The notes: generated by a model from the sequence alone, not told the origin. A DNA stretch of 64,000 bases from Bacteroides caecigallinarum (GCF_016902295.1 NZ_JACJLQ010000015.1:1-64000); one strand, 5' to 3'; counted from the stretch's first letter, positions 11,208-21,258 are shown. Numbers and translations are program-made.

Positions 11208-12140
11208 ATGGCGGTAGAACTTAACAGGTGGGGCATAATATACAATCCTAAAGCAGGGAGCAGGAAAGCACAAAAAAGATGGGCTAAGATTCGCGAGTAT
11301 ATGGATAGTCAGGATGTTAAGTACGATTATGTCCAGTCTGAGGGATTCGGCTCAGTTGAGAGACTTGCCAAAACTTTGGCAAACAATGGCTATAAAACGA
11401 TTGTTGTGGTTGGTGGAGACGGAGCAATTAATGATGCGGTAAATGGAATAATGCGTTCAGATGTAGAGGACAAACATGAAATAGCATTTGGTATTATTCC
11501 CAATGGCATAGGAAATGATTTTGCCAAATATTGGGGACTTGATTCGGACGATTATAAAGGTGCTGTTGACGTACTGATTAACCGACGTCTGAGAAAAGTT
11601 GATGTAGGCGTTTTCAGCTTCTATAATGGTGATGAGCATAAGTGCAGATATTTCCTGAATGCTGTATATATGGGCCTGGGCGCGAAAATAGTGATGATTA
11701 CTAATGAAACAAAGAGATTTTGGGGAATTCCATTTATATCATATTTGTCGTCATTGGTCTTGGTAGCTTTTGAACGGAAACTCCATAGAATGCATCTGAA
11801 ACTCAACAATGAACATGTCAAAGGTAGAATAATGGCAGTTGGAATAGGCAGTTGTCGAGGTTATGGGCTTACTCCAAGTGCTGTACCATATAATGGATGG
11901 CTTGATGTGTCTATTATATACAGACCACAGCTAAGGGAATTGATATCAGGTCTATGGATGCTACAGCAGGGAAGATTGCTGAATCATAAGATAGTAAAAC
12001 CATATAGAACAAAGTCTGTAAAGGTGTTGCGTGCAAGAAACGCTGAAGTAAGTATTGACGGACGTCTGTGGATGGAGAAATATTATCCGTTTGAAGTGAC
12101 AATAGAGTCGGAAGCTCTTACCCTGATTATCCCAAGATGA
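11208..12140 (+). CDS. Diacylglycerol/lipid kinase family protein
   Basis: Member of the DAGK catalytic family (YegS/DgkB type), which phosphorylates diacylglycerol or a related lipid with ATP. The signature motifs are YNPKAGSRKAQ (about residues 11-21), VVVGGDGAINDAVNGI (about 66-81) and IIPNGIGNDFAKYWG (about 95-109). The C-terminal half (about 130-310) is the beta-rich domain of this family. The 310-residue length is normal. The true lipid substrate cannot be read from the sequence. Confidence 0.9.
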   Translation: MAVELNRWGIIYNPKAGSRKAQKRWAKIREYMDSQDVKYDYVQSEGFGSVERLAKTLANNGYKTIVVVGGDGAINDAVNGIMRSDVEDKHEIAFGIIPNGIGNDFAKYWGLDSDDYKGAVDVLINRRLRKVDVGVFSFYNGDEHKCRYFLNAVYMGLGAKIVMITNETKRFWGIPFISYLSSLVLVAFERKLHRMHLKLNNEHVKGRIMAVGIGSCRGYGLTPSAVPYNGWLDVSIIYRPQLRELISGLWMLQQGRLLNHKIVKPYRTKSVKVLRARNAEVSIDGRLWMEKYYPFEVTIESEALTLIIPR

Positions 12141-12205
12141 TTTATCTTTAAATGGATTGAACTTTTCCATTGGTCGCATTGTTGATTTATTATAATTGAT
12201 TTTTT

Positions 12206-13411
12206 ATGTTTAAGGTATTATCAAATTGTAATTTTATTATTGCGGCGGCTGTATTGACATGCATTTCATTAGTGAAAGTTAATGCCCAGGATATAGCATT
12301 GGTTCCTGCAGATGAGAAGACTTTGCTTCAACGTGTGACAGATGGTAAGCGTGATATTGATTGGGCCAATATGAACATTCAGTTTTCGACTGCGGCAGAT
12401 GCTGAATTCAATAATGGCTCATTCGAAAATATGGCATTCAAAGTTCATAGGGTACGTCTGGAAGTATTGGGGGCTTTCAGAGAAAAATTTTCATATCATT
12501 TCAGACAATCTTTCAATAAATATACTAATCCGAATATCCCTTTGGATAATCTTGCCGGTTCGGTGGAACTGGCAATGGTAGGTTGGCAACTGAATGACAA
12601 TTGGCATCTTACAGCTGGTAAACAGCCTGTTCAGTTCAGTGGATATGAATGTTGGGTTAATGCCATTAAAGTAAGGCAATATTCGGATTTCAACAATACT
12701 ATCCCTGCTTATCAGGTGGGATTGAACATGGCATATAGTCTCAATAGTAATCAGACATTTAATTTCCAGATTACCAATAATAGAAATTCTACACTTAATG
12801 ACCAGTTTATGTATTCTCTACCTGATGACGTCGAAGATTCAAAGATTCCTGTGTTGGGTACTGTAAATTGGGATGGCTATTTTATAGACCGTGCCATGCA
12901 ACTGAGATACTCACTGTCGTACGGTCAGCTGGCTAAAAGTGAGAATATATTCTATTTTACATGTGGCAATGTTTGGGATAAGAAACCATTTTTAGGATAT
13001 ATTGATTTTATGTATTCTCGCGAGGGACTTGATTCAAAAGGGCTTATAACGTCTTCCTATGATGTAGAAGGTAATGAAGTGGTAACTGCAAAGAATGTGG
13101 AATATTTCACTACAATTGCTAATCTTGATTATAGAATATCACCTCATCTGAATATGTATGTAAAAGGTGCTTATGAGATTGGTAATATTTACAAATCGTC
13201 CGAACATTTTGACGCCGGCAATTATAGGCGAACATGGAATGTACAGTTGTGTGCAGAATATTATCCTATGGAAGACAGTGAACTTATTGTTTACTTGCAT
13301 CTTTCGCATAAAAATGTTCATTTGACCGAGAAAGCAAGAATTTTTGGTTCAAACAGCTATAATCAGCAACGTATTTCATTGGGATTGGTATATACTTTAC
13401 CTGTTTTCTGA
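12206..13411 (+). CDS. Outer-membrane porin, OprO/OprP-like
   Basis: A 401-residue protein with an N-terminal signal peptide (hydrophobic stretch to about residue 25, likely cleavage near VNA/QD), followed by alternating amphipathic beta strands to the C terminus, which ends in an aromatic residue (LVYTLPVF) as outer-membrane barrels do. The segment FKVHRVRLEVLGAFREKFSYHFRQSF and the WHLTAGKQPVQFSG motif fit the phosphate-selective porin O/P family. Substrate is not evident; no phosphate genes lie nearby. It starts 65 bases after the lipid kinase. Confidence 0.75.
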   Translation: MFKVLSNCNFIIAAAVLTCISLVKVNAQDIALVPADEKTLLQRVTDGKRDIDWANMNIQFSTAADAEFNNGSFENMAFKVHRVRLEVLGAFREKFSYHFRQSFNKYTNPNIPLDNLAGSVELAMVGWQLNDNWHLTAGKQPVQFSGYECWVNAIKVRQYSDFNNTIPAYQVGLNMAYSLNSNQTFNFQITNNRNSTLNDQFMYSLPDDVEDSKIPVLGTVNWDGYFIDRAMQLRYSLSYGQLAKSENIFYFTCGNVWDKKPFLGYIDFMYSREGLDSKGLITSSYDVEGNEVVTAKNVEYFTTIANLDYRISPHLNMYVKGAYEIGNIYKSSEHFDAGNYRRTWNVQLCAEYYPMEDSELIVYLHLSHKNVHLTEKARIFGSNSYNQQRISLGLVYTLPVF

Positions 13412-13452
13412 TTAAAAAGTTTTGTGTATCTGTTTAATTGATAAAAAAAATA

Positions 13453-13460
13453 TATCTTTG
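13453..13460 (+). promoter_or_regulatory. -7 promoter element of serS
   Basis: TATCTTTG matches TAnnTTTG and lies 39 bases before the start codon at 13500. Confidence 0.55.
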
Positions 13461-13499
13461 CATGACTTTTTATTAGGAACGTTTATAAAAGTAGAAAAT

Positions 13500-14774
13500 A
13501 TGCTCACTATTAAACAAATTACAGAAGATACCGATAAGGTAATTCGTGGACTTGAAAAGAAACACTTTGCAAATGCAAAAGAAACTATCGCCAAAGTGTT
13601 GGAATGCAATGACAGAAGACGCAATGCTCAGAATCAATTAGATAAAAATCTTGCTGAGGTAAATTCCCTTTCTAAGAGTATTGGTATGCTCATGAAAGAA
13701 GGAAAGAAAGATGAAGCTGAAGCGGCCAAGCAAAAAGTAGCTGAATTTAAGGAAGCAAGCAAATCTCTTCAGGCAGATATGGATAAGGCTTCTGAGGAAA
13801 TGCAGGAAATTTTATATACTATTCCTAATGTTCCATACGATGAGGTTCCTGAAGGTACAGGTGCTGAAGACAACGTAGTAGTAAAACATGGCGGAATGGA
13901 AACTGAATTGCCAAAAAATGCATTGCCTCACTGGGAGCTTGCAAAAAAATATGACCTTATTGATTTTGACCTGGGTGTTAAGATTACCGGTGCCGGTTTC
14001 CCTGTATATAAAGGTAAGGGTGCAAGATTACAGAGAGCATTAATCAATTTCTTCCTTGACGAAGCACGTGCTGCTGGTTATGAAGAAATAATGCCCCCTA
14101 CAGTAGTAAATGTCGCTTCCGGTTATGGTACAGGACAGCTCCCTGATAAAGAAGGACAGATGTATCATTGTAATCTTGATGACTTGTATCTTATACCGAC
14201 AGCAGAAGTTCCTGTTACCAATATTTACCGTGACGTTATTCTCGACGAAAAACAATTGCCTATTAAGAATTGTGCATATACTCAGTGTTTCCGTCGCGAG
14301 GCTGGTTCATACGGTAAAGATGTACGTGGACTTAATCGTCTGCATGAATTTTCAAAAGTTGAGTTGGTAAGAATTGATAAACCAGAGCATTCAAAACAGT
14401 CTCATCAGGAAATGTTGGATCATGTGGAAGGATTATTGAAGAAACTTGAGTTGCCGTACCGCATTCTTCGTCTTTGTGGCGGTGACATGAGTTTTACAGC
14501 CGCAATATGCTATGACTTTGAAGTCTATTCAGAAGCTCAGCAGAGATGGCTTGAAGTGAGCTCAGTTTCTAACTTTGACACTTATCAGGCTAACCGTTTG
14601 AAATGTAGATTTAGAAATGCGGAGAAGAAGACAGAACTTTGTCATACGTTAAATGGTTCAGCACTTGCATTGCCAAGAATCGTGGCAGCTTTGTTGGAAA
14701 ACAATCAGACTCCTGAAGGTATCAAAATACCAAAAGCATTGATACCGTACTGTGGTTTCGATATGATAGATTAA
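13500..14774 (+). CDS. serS: Seryl-tRNA synthetase
   Basis: Charges tRNA-Ser with serine. The 424-residue protein starts with the family's MLTIKQI; an upstream in-frame ATG at 13422 would precede the promoter element at 13453 and is rejected. Residues about 30-100 form the antiparallel coiled-coil arm that binds the tRNA long variable arm. Class II motifs follow: motif 2 near TQCFRREAGSYGKDVRGLNRLHEFSKVE is complete, and motif 3 is the LNGSALALPRIVAALLEN stretch near the C terminus. A terminator follows directly. Confidence 0.98.
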   Translation: MLTIKQITEDTDKVIRGLEKKHFANAKETIAKVLECNDRRRNAQNQLDKNLAEVNSLSKSIGMLMKEGKKDEAEAAKQKVAEFKEASKSLQADMDKASEEMQEILYTIPNVPYDEVPEGTGAEDNVVVKHGGMETELPKNALPHWELAKKYDLIDFDLGVKITGAGFPVYKGKGARLQRALINFFLDEARAAGYEEIMPPTVVNVASGYGTGQLPDKEGQMYHCNLDDLYLIPTAEVPVTNIYRDVILDEKQLPIKNCAYTQCFRREAGSYGKDVRGLNRLHEFSKVELVRIDKPEHSKQSHQEMLDHVEGLLKKLELPYRILRLCGGDMSFTAAICYDFEVYSEAQQRWLEVSSVSNFDTYQANRLKCRFRNAEKKTELCHTLNGSALALPRIVAALLENNQTPEGIKIPKALIPYCGFDMID

Positions 14775-14788
14775 TTAAAAAAATAATG

Positions 14789-14819
14789 AAAATCCCGGCT
14801 TTGTCCGGGATTTTTTTTT
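14789..14819 (+). terminator. Terminator of serS
   Basis: Stem AAAATCCCGG / CCGGGATTTT with loop CTTTGT and a nine-T tail, 14 bases after the stop. Confidence 0.92.
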
Positions 14820-14933
14820 ATCATTTTACTTGATATTAATATGTCATTTTAAATATTTATATCAAAGCTATGAGTTTGAAATATATATTGTAGTAAAAAA
14901 ATGATTTTTTTCGAAAAAAAACGACTTTTACGT

Positions 14934-14963
14934 TTTGATTTGATTTTTTAATTACTAATTTTG
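14934..14963 (+). promoter_or_regulatory. Promoter of the alpha-glucan gene cluster
   Basis: TTTG at 14934-14937, an 18-base spacer and TAATTTTG at 14956-14963, about 56 bases before the GH133 gene. Confidence 0.6.
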
Positions 14964-15018
14964 GGGGTGATATAATAACATATTTATTGAACAATTTAAT
15001 AACCTTAATATAACATCT

Positions 15019-16962
15019 ATGAGTTATTTACGTTTTGATAAAACTCTTATGACGAATTTGGAAGAATCTTTGCCGCGTGAGATTCTTCGTACAAACCGCT
15101 CCGGAGCTTACCATTGTTCTACAATAGTAGATTGTAATACTCGAAAGTATCATGGATTGTTAGTTATTCCTGTACCTGAACTGGATGATGAGAATCATGT
15201 ACTGCTTTCTTCAATGGATGAGACTGTAATACAGCATGGAGCTGAATTTAATTTGGGACTTCATAAATATCATGGAGATAATTTTAGTCCACGCGGTCAC
15301 AAGTATATCCGTGAATATGAATGTGAAAAAGTTCCTACTACTTGGTATCGAGTTGGTGGTGTGGTACTGAAAAAAGAAAAAGTATTCGTACATCATGAAA
15401 ACCGTATCCTGATAAGATACACATTGGTTGATGCCCATTCTGAAACAATCTTGCGTTTACGCCCTTATCTGGCATTCAGAAGTGTAAGAGAATATACTCA
15501 TGAAAATTCCCAGGCCAATAAGAAATATGACGTAATAGATAATGGTATCAAGACTTGTATGTATCCTGGATATCCTGAGCTTTATATGCAGTTCAGCAAG
15601 GAAAATGAATTCCATTTCATGCCAGACTGGTATAGAGGTATAGAATATCCAAAAGAGCAGGAGAGAGGGTATGATTTCAATGAGGATCTTTATGTGCCTG
15701 GCTATTTCGAGTTCAAGATTCACAAAGGGGAAAGTGTTACATTCTCTGGTGGCGTGTCAGCTGTTGATACGTCACAGTTGAATGATTTGTTTGCCAATGA
15801 AGCAGAACAAAGAACACCACGTAAGGACTTTAAAAACTGTCTTATCAATGCAGCACACCAATTCTTGAACAAACAGGGTGATGAATCGTATATTCTTGCG
15901 GGGTATCCTTGGTTTAAATGCCGTGCGAGAGATATGTTCGTTTCTTTGCCAGGACTAACGCTTTCAATCGGTGAATCTGAAAAGTTCGAGATGATAATGA
16001 ATACAGCTGTTAAAGCTATATATGCATTCATGAATGGTGAAAAATCAGCGTTGAAAGTATATGAAATGTATCATCCTGATGTGCTGTTGTGGGCCGTATG
16101 GACTATTCAGCAATACGCTAAAATGATATCAAGAGATGCTGCTAAAGAGAAATATCTTGGCTTGCTGAAGGATATTATGTCTTATTTACTGGATGGCAAG
16201 CATCCTAACTTGCAGTTAAAAGATAATGGCTTGGTATATTCTTATGGTCGGGACAAAGCTGTTACATGGATGAATTCCACAGTAGATGGTCACCCTGTAG
16301 TTGGAAGAACAGGATATATTGTTGAATTCAACTCATTATGGTATAACGCATTATGCTTTACTACAGATATCATGTCAGAGGTTGGCGACAATGATTTTGC
16401 AAACAAGTTAAGAAGTATCGCTGAAAAAGCCGGACAATCATTTATAAGTACATTCTTGAATGAATACGGATATTTGTTGGATTATGTTGATGGCGACATG
16501 ATGGATTGGAGTGTTCGTCCTAACATGATTTTTGCCGCGGCTTTTGATTATTCACCTCTTGATACCAAACAAAAGAAAGGTGTAGTTGATATAGTAACTA
16601 AAGAGCTTCTTACTCCTAAAGGTCTTCGTTCTTTGAGCCCGAAAAGTGGAGGCTACAATCCTAACTATGTTGGACCTCAGATGCAGAGAGACTATGCATA
16701 CCATCAGGGTACAGCATGGCCATGGCTTGAAGGTTTCTACATGGAAGCTTATCTGAAGATTTATAAGAGAAGCGCTATCTCTTTCTTGTGGAGACAGTTT
16801 GTTAGCTATGAGGATGAAATGACATGTCACTGTCTGGGAACACTTCCGGAGTTGTTTGACGGTAATCCACCTTTCAAAGGTAGGGGAGCAGTATCATTTG
16901 CAATGAATGTTGCGGAAATTCTTCGTGGCTTGTATTTGTTGGATAAATTTGAAAATCAATAA
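15019..16962 (+). CDS. Glycogen debranching enzyme, GH133 type
   Basis: Bacterial/archaeal-type amylo-alpha-1,6-glucosidase that removes branch stubs from glycogen-like polymers. The 647 residues split into an N-terminal beta-sandwich domain (about 1-250, including LPREILRTNRSGAYHCSTIV and NTRKYHGLLV) and an (alpha/alpha)6 barrel (about 270-640). The barrel carries ILAGYPWFKCRARDMFVSLPGL, where the GRD motif of many relatives reads CRARD. No signal peptide, so it is cytosolic. It is first in a three-gene run with a GT4 and a GH57 protein, 15 bases before the GT4 gene. Confidence 0.9.
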   Translation: MSYLRFDKTLMTNLEESLPREILRTNRSGAYHCSTIVDCNTRKYHGLLVIPVPELDDENHVLLSSMDETVIQHGAEFNLGLHKYHGDNFSPRGHKYIREYECEKVPTTWYRVGGVVLKKEKVFVHHENRILIRYTLVDAHSETILRLRPYLAFRSVREYTHENSQANKKYDVIDNGIKTCMYPGYPELYMQFSKENEFHFMPDWYRGIEYPKEQERGYDFNEDLYVPGYFEFKIHKGESVTFSGGVSAVDTSQLNDLFANEAEQRTPRKDFKNCLINAAHQFLNKQGDESYILAGYPWFKCRARDMFVSLPGLTLSIGESEKFEMIMNTAVKAIYAFMNGEKSALKVYEMYHPDVLLWAVWTIQQYAKMISRDAAKEKYLGLLKDIMSYLLDGKHPNLQLKDNGLVYSYGRDKAVTWMNSTVDGHPVVGRTGYIVEFNSLWYNALCFTTDIMSEVGDNDFANKLRSIAEKAGQSFISTFLNEYGYLLDYVDGDMMDWSVRPNMIFAAAFDYSPLDTKQKKGVVDIVTKELLTPKGLRSLSPKSGGYNPNYVGPQMQRDYAYHQGTAWPWLEGFYMEAYLKIYKRSAISFLWRQFVSYEDEMTCHCLGTLPELFDGNPPFKGRGAVSFAMNVAEILRGLYLLDKFENQ

Positions 16963-16977
16963 AGAAGGAGGAGTCTT

Positions 16978-18246
16978 ATGAAAGTTTTAATGTTTGGTTG
17001 GGAATTTCCTCCAAAAATATACGGCGGTCTTGCAGTTGCTTCCTATGGTATAACCAAGGGGCTAAGTTTACAAGGCGATGTAGAAACAGTGTTTTGTATG
17101 CCTAAACCAACTGGCGACGAGGAAGGATTCCTGAAAATTGTCGGTATGAATCAGGTGCCTATTGTATGGCGTGATGTGAATTATGATTACCTTAAATCTC
17201 GTCTGAATCCACAAATGTCTCCTGAAGAATATTATGCTTATCGTGACAAGATATATGCTGACTTTTCATATATGAATGTCAACGATTTGGGATGTATGGA
17301 GTTCGCGGGCGGATATCCTGGAAATCTGCATGATGAAATCAATAATTTCTCAATTATTGCGGGTGTTGTTGCTAGACAGCAGCAGTTCGATATTATTCAT
17401 GCTCACGACTGGTTGACTTATCCTGCTGGTGTTCATGCGAAAATGGTTAGTGGAAAGCCTCTCTGTATTCATGTGCATGCTACAGATTTCGACCGTTCCC
17501 GCGGAAAAGTTAATCCTACTGTTTATTCTATTGAAAAGAACGGTATGGATTATGCTGACTGTATCATGTGTGTATCCGAACTGACACGTCGTACTGTTAT
17601 TAACGAGTATCATCAGGATCCGAGAAAGGTATTTGCCGTACATAATGCTGTTTATCCATTGTCGCAGGAATATGAGAATATACCACGTCCGGATCATTCA
17701 AAAGAAAAGATAGTTACCTTCCTTGGACGTATCACAATGCAGAAGGGACCGGAATATTTTGTTGAAGCAGCAGCTATGGTGTTGAAACGTACACGTAACA
17801 TCCGTTTCGTAATGGCTGGTTCTGGTGATATGCTGAATGCTATGATTAATCTGGTTGCTGAACGAGGTATTGCTGACCGTTTCCATTTCCCTGGATTTAT
17901 GAAAGGTAAACAGGTATATGAGGTTTATAAGAACAGTGATGTCTTTGTCATGCCTTCTGTTTCCGAACCTTTCGGTATTGCTCCATTGGAAGCTATGCAG
18001 TGCGGAACACCTTCTATTATTTCCAAACAGTCTGGTTGTGGTGAAATCCTGAGTAAAGTTATTAAGACAGACTATTGGGATATTCATGCCATGGCAGATG
18101 CCATATATTCAATTTGTACAAATCAATCGCTGTTTGAGTATCTTCAGAAAGAAGGAAAGACCGAAGTTGACGGAATAACTTGGGAAAAAGTAGGTCTGAA
18201 AGTTCGTTCTTTGTACGAAGATGTTCTGAGAAATTATAATAAGTAA
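16978..18246 (+). CDS. GT4 glycosyltransferase, probable glycogen synthase
   Basis: A 422-residue GT-B glycosyltransferase. The N terminus MKVLMFGWEFPPKIYGGL contains the Gly-Gly loop that contacts the sugar nucleotide. The C-terminal domain has IVTFLGRITMQKGPEYF and the EX7E element in SEPFGIAPLEAMQCG (about residues 327-341). Its position between a debranching enzyme and a GH57 enzyme supports a role in making alpha-glucan rather than cell-wall sugar transfer. The donor (UDP- or ADP-glucose) cannot be read from sequence. A good ribosome site, AAGGAGG, precedes the start. Confidence 0.87.
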   Translation: MKVLMFGWEFPPKIYGGLAVASYGITKGLSLQGDVETVFCMPKPTGDEEGFLKIVGMNQVPIVWRDVNYDYLKSRLNPQMSPEEYYAYRDKIYADFSYMNVNDLGCMEFAGGYPGNLHDEINNFSIIAGVVARQQQFDIIHAHDWLTYPAGVHAKMVSGKPLCIHVHATDFDRSRGKVNPTVYSIEKNGMDYADCIMCVSELTRRTVINEYHQDPRKVFAVHNAVYPLSQEYENIPRPDHSKEKIVTFLGRITMQKGPEYFVEAAAMVLKRTRNIRFVMAGSGDMLNAMINLVAERGIADRFHFPGFMKGKQVYEVYKNSDVFVMPSVSEPFGIAPLEAMQCGTPSIISKQSGCGEILSKVIKTDYWDIHAMADAIYSICTNQSLFEYLQKEGKTEVDGITWEKVGLKVRSLYEDVLRNYNK

Positions 18247-18266
18247 AATATTAGTCTTAAGTTGAT

Positions 18267-19652
18267 ATGAAAACAATCTGTTTATATTTTGAGATACATC
18301 AAATAATACATTTGAAGCGTTATCGTTTCTTCGAGATAGGTTCAGACCATTATTATTATGATGATTTTGCCAATGAACAGGGTATTAATGAAATTGCTGA
18401 ACGTTCTTACATTCCTGCATTGAATACTCTTATCCAGATGGCAAAAGAGAATGAAGGTGCTTTTAAGGTAGCTCTTTCCATTTCCGGTGTAGCACTCGAA
18501 CAATTGGAAATATATGCGCCGGCTGTTATAGAACTACTGCATGAATTAAATAATACAGGATGCTGTGAGTTCCTTTGCGAACCTTATTCACATGGACTTT
18601 CCTCACTTGCTAATGAGGACTGTTTTAAGGAAGAGGTTGGACGCATGCGCAAAAAAATCAAGGATTATTTTGGCCAGGAACCAAAGGTATTCCGTAACTC
18701 AAGTTTGATTTATAATAATGAAATTGGCGCTCAAGTAGCTGATATGGGCTTCAAGGGAATGCTTATTGAAGGTGCCAAACATGTACTTGGATGGAAGAGC
18801 CCTCATTATTTGTATCATTGTGTTGAAAATCCTAATTTGAAGCTTCTTATGAGAGACTTTAAACTTTCTGACGATATAAGTTTACGTTTCTCTAATAGCG
18901 ACTGGAGCGAATACCCATTGTTTGCCGACAAATATATCGGATGGATTGATTCTATGCCTGAGAGCGAACAGGTGATAAATATATTCATGGAACTTTCTGC
19001 TCTTGGATATTTCCAGCCATTATCTTCAAATATTCTTGATTTCATTAAAGCTCTTCCTGTATGTGCTAAACAGAAAGGTATAACTTTCTCTACTCCTACA
19101 GAAATTGTAACCAAATTGAAATCTGTTGATGGTATGGATGTTCCATATCCTATGTCATGGACTGACGAGGAAAGAGATATCAGTCCATGGTTAGGTAATG
19201 TTATGCAACGTGAGGCGTTCAATAAGCTTTATAGTGTCGCTGAACGTGTATATCTGTGCAATGATAAGAGAATAAAACAAGACTGGGATTATTTACAGGC
19301 AAGTAACAATTTCCTCTTTATGACAACCAAGGAAACAGGTGTATCGTTAAATAGAGGTATTTATGATTCTCCATTTGATGCATTCACTAATTATATGAAC
19401 ATTCTTGGTGACTTTATTAAACGTGTAAATTCACTGTATCCGGTTGATATGGAAAATGAAGAATTGGGCTCTTTGTTGACTACTATCAAGAATCAGGGAG
19501 AAGAGTTGGTTCAATTGAATGACGAGGTTGCAAAACTTCAGAAGAAGTTGGCAGAAGCAGAAAAGAAATTGGCAAAAGAGGAAAAGCCTGCCGCTAAGAA
19601 ACCTGCTGCAAAGAAGGCTACTACTGCGAAGAAAACTGCTGAAAAGAAATGA
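18267..19652 (+). CDS. GH57 alpha-glucan-active enzyme
   Basis: A 461-residue GH57 protein (alpha-amylase / 4-alpha-glucanotransferase / branching families). The N-terminal (beta/alpha)7 barrel begins ICLYFEIHQIIHL, where HQxxH resembles the substrate-site His motif, and continues to about residue 300. SGVALEQLE, FLCEPYSHGLSSL and FRNSSLIYNNEI are typical. Residues about 405-461 form a coiled coil that ends in a Lys/Ala-rich tail (EKPAAKKPAAKKATTAKK), unusual for the family. It is the third gene of the alpha-glucan cluster, 20 bases after the GT4 gene. Branching versus hydrolytic activity is not decided here. Confidence 0.87.
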   Translation: MKTICLYFEIHQIIHLKRYRFFEIGSDHYYYDDFANEQGINEIAERSYIPALNTLIQMAKENEGAFKVALSISGVALEQLEIYAPAVIELLHELNNTGCCEFLCEPYSHGLSSLANEDCFKEEVGRMRKKIKDYFGQEPKVFRNSSLIYNNEIGAQVADMGFKGMLIEGAKHVLGWKSPHYLYHCVENPNLKLLMRDFKLSDDISLRFSNSDWSEYPLFADKYIGWIDSMPESEQVINIFMELSALGYFQPLSSNILDFIKALPVCAKQKGITFSTPTEIVTKLKSVDGMDVPYPMSWTDEERDISPWLGNVMQREAFNKLYSVAERVYLCNDKRIKQDWDYLQASNNFLFMTTKETGVSLNRGIYDSPFDAFTNYMNILGDFIKRVNSLYPVDMENEELGSLLTTIKNQGEELVQLNDEVAKLQKKLAEAEKKLAKEEKPAAKKPAAKKATTAKKTAEKK

Positions 19653-19689
19653 AAAATAGTATAGAGTAGATTTATATAATGAAAATAAT

Positions 19690-19731
19690 GCGGGACAGTC
19701 TTGAATCATAGAGGCTGTCCCGCTTGTTTTT
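19690..19731 (+). terminator. Terminator of the alpha-glucan cluster
   Basis: Stem GCGGGACAG / CTGTCCCGC followed by TTGTTTTT, 37 bases after the GH57 stop. Confidence 0.85.
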
Positions 19732-19739
19732 ATACAATT

Positions 19740-19772
19740 AAGGCTGTCACATTCAAGATGCAACAGCCTTTT
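19740..19772. terminator. Hairpin between convergent genes
   Basis: Stem AAGGCTGT / ACAGCCTT directly beyond the DUF4270 stop; TTTT follows on the plus strand. With the hairpin at 19690 it probably ends transcription in both directions. Confidence 0.6.
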
Positions 19773-19783
19773 ATATAAAGAGA

Positions 19784-21187
19784 TTATTTTGTTGTTCCGT
19801 TTGGTCTCGTGTAAACAATATCAATACTTAATTCTTCACCTTTTTCTCCACCGAATAGTCTTGCGGCATTAACCTCCATATCATGTGAAACTCCGATAAT
19901 ATTCCCTTCAGTGTCTGTTTCAGTGGTAACAGGAATTAGCAGTACTTTGTCTCTGTCCTCGTTGTTATTCTCACCTGTTCTGATTTCAGAAAAAACTTGA
20001 CTGATTAATCTGTTAAGCTTTGAGAATGTATATGAGTTGGTATTGCTGCTGTATGTTCCAAGGAACGAGGTCTTGTTATCATACGTTTTGTTGTTTTCAA
20101 AGAAGTTTTCATAATCTCCTTTTCTGACCAATAATACATTCTGTGGTATTCCCATTTCATATTCACTGTTTTCTTCGCTACCGGAATACCTGTATTTCTT
20201 TATGGATAGTGTTACAGAGTTTATTGTATCGTTACTGTGTTTGCTGTAGATGTCTTCTATTGGAATATTTACTTCAGTACACAAACCTGCAGGAGTCTTG
20301 AGATATGTAAACTTATTATAGTTGTCATTCTCGCTATCGGCCATTTCTTTGAGCTTTTCGTCATTTTCCATTTTTGTTGACATCAGTACTTCCTTGCTGG
20401 CTGCAAGAATACTGCTGCCATGAGCCAATGAGTCTATCTTACCAGTTGATTCTCTTTCTGTATAATAATCGATGCTTAATCTTAACCAGATATCTTGTAT
20501 ATATATAACAGAACCGTCTCCCTGTACAGTATGAACATAAAAACCCTTTAATACATTATTGATAAAGGAATATGCGTCTTTGAAATATTCAGGATTATCT
20601 GTATATTTTTGTTGTATGCGTTTGCTGAAATCATCGCCTAAATCAATTTTTATATTCGGATAATATGTAGAAGTGTTTCTGAGTGAATCACTCACAGAAA
20701 AATCTACAGCTGCATAAGATTTCCTTGCTAAAGGTTTTGCTGTTTCATCGTAGTATTTTTTCGGATCGTAAGTAGTATAGTACAAATCTGTATCAGCATC
20801 CTCAATAACCTTATCCAGCTCATCGACTTGCACAGTTAATGTAGCGAGCGAGTCGCCGTAATAATTTGTATAATATAGTTCAAGTGATGCTCCTGTGATT
20901 CCTATAAGATGTTCTGGCAGTTCGAAATTTTCCGGGCAGTTTATTTGGGTAATAAAATCTGCAGAGAATTGTCCAAAATCAGCATCAGTATATTTTCCAA
21001 GATAAGCTCTGTTTGTACGTGAGTAAATTTTGTCAAGTTTCTCAGTTCTTGAGGTTACTTTGTATGTATCAGAAAAAGCTTCAATCTTGTCTATATTGGA
21101 AACAAAATCTCCAACTCCTGTAGTGGAGTCATCGCAACTATAGAGTGCAGCTGTAATTACTAATACAGCCATTAACTTGAATTTCAT
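19784..21187 (-). CDS. DUF4270 family lipoprotein
   Basis: A 467-residue secreted lipoprotein. The N terminus MKFKLMAVLVITAALYSCDDS is a lipoprotein signal with cleavage before Cys18; Asp-Asp-Ser after the Cys is acidic, as in many surface-exported Bacteroidetes lipoproteins. The remainder is beta-rich with Tyr/Asp-rich loops and matches the DUF4270 pattern. Its function is unknown. It lies 71 bases downstream of the GT5-like gene on the same strand, a pairing I recall as conserved in Bacteroidetes, so a cell-surface role connected to glucan metabolism is possible but unproven. Confidence 0.82.
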   Translation of the reverse strand: MKFKLMAVLVITAALYSCDDSTTGVGDFVSNIDKIEAFSDTYKVTSRTEKLDKIYSRTNRAYLGKYTDADFGQFSADFITQINCPENFELPEHLIGITGASLELYYTNYYGDSLATLTVQVDELDKVIEDADTDLYYTTYDPKKYYDETAKPLARKSYAAVDFSVSDSLRNTSTYYPNIKIDLGDDFSKRIQQKYTDNPEYFKDAYSFINNVLKGFYVHTVQGDGSVIYIQDIWLRLSIDYYTERESTGKIDSLAHGSSILAASKEVLMSTKMENDEKLKEMADSENDNYNKFTYLKTPAGLCTEVNIPIEDIYSKHSNDTINSVTLSIKKYRYSGSEENSEYEMGIPQNVLLVRKGDYENFFENNKTYDNKTSFLGTYSSNTNSYTFSKLNRLISQVFSEIRTGENNNEDRDKVLLIPVTTETDTEGNIIGVSHDMEVNAARLFGGEKGEELSIDIVYTRPNGTTK

Positions 21188-21258
21188 ATTATACTTTAAT
21201 ATATTTGGTTATAAAATAAATCAATGCAGAGAGTTTCTACATTGATTTATCGAATTAA

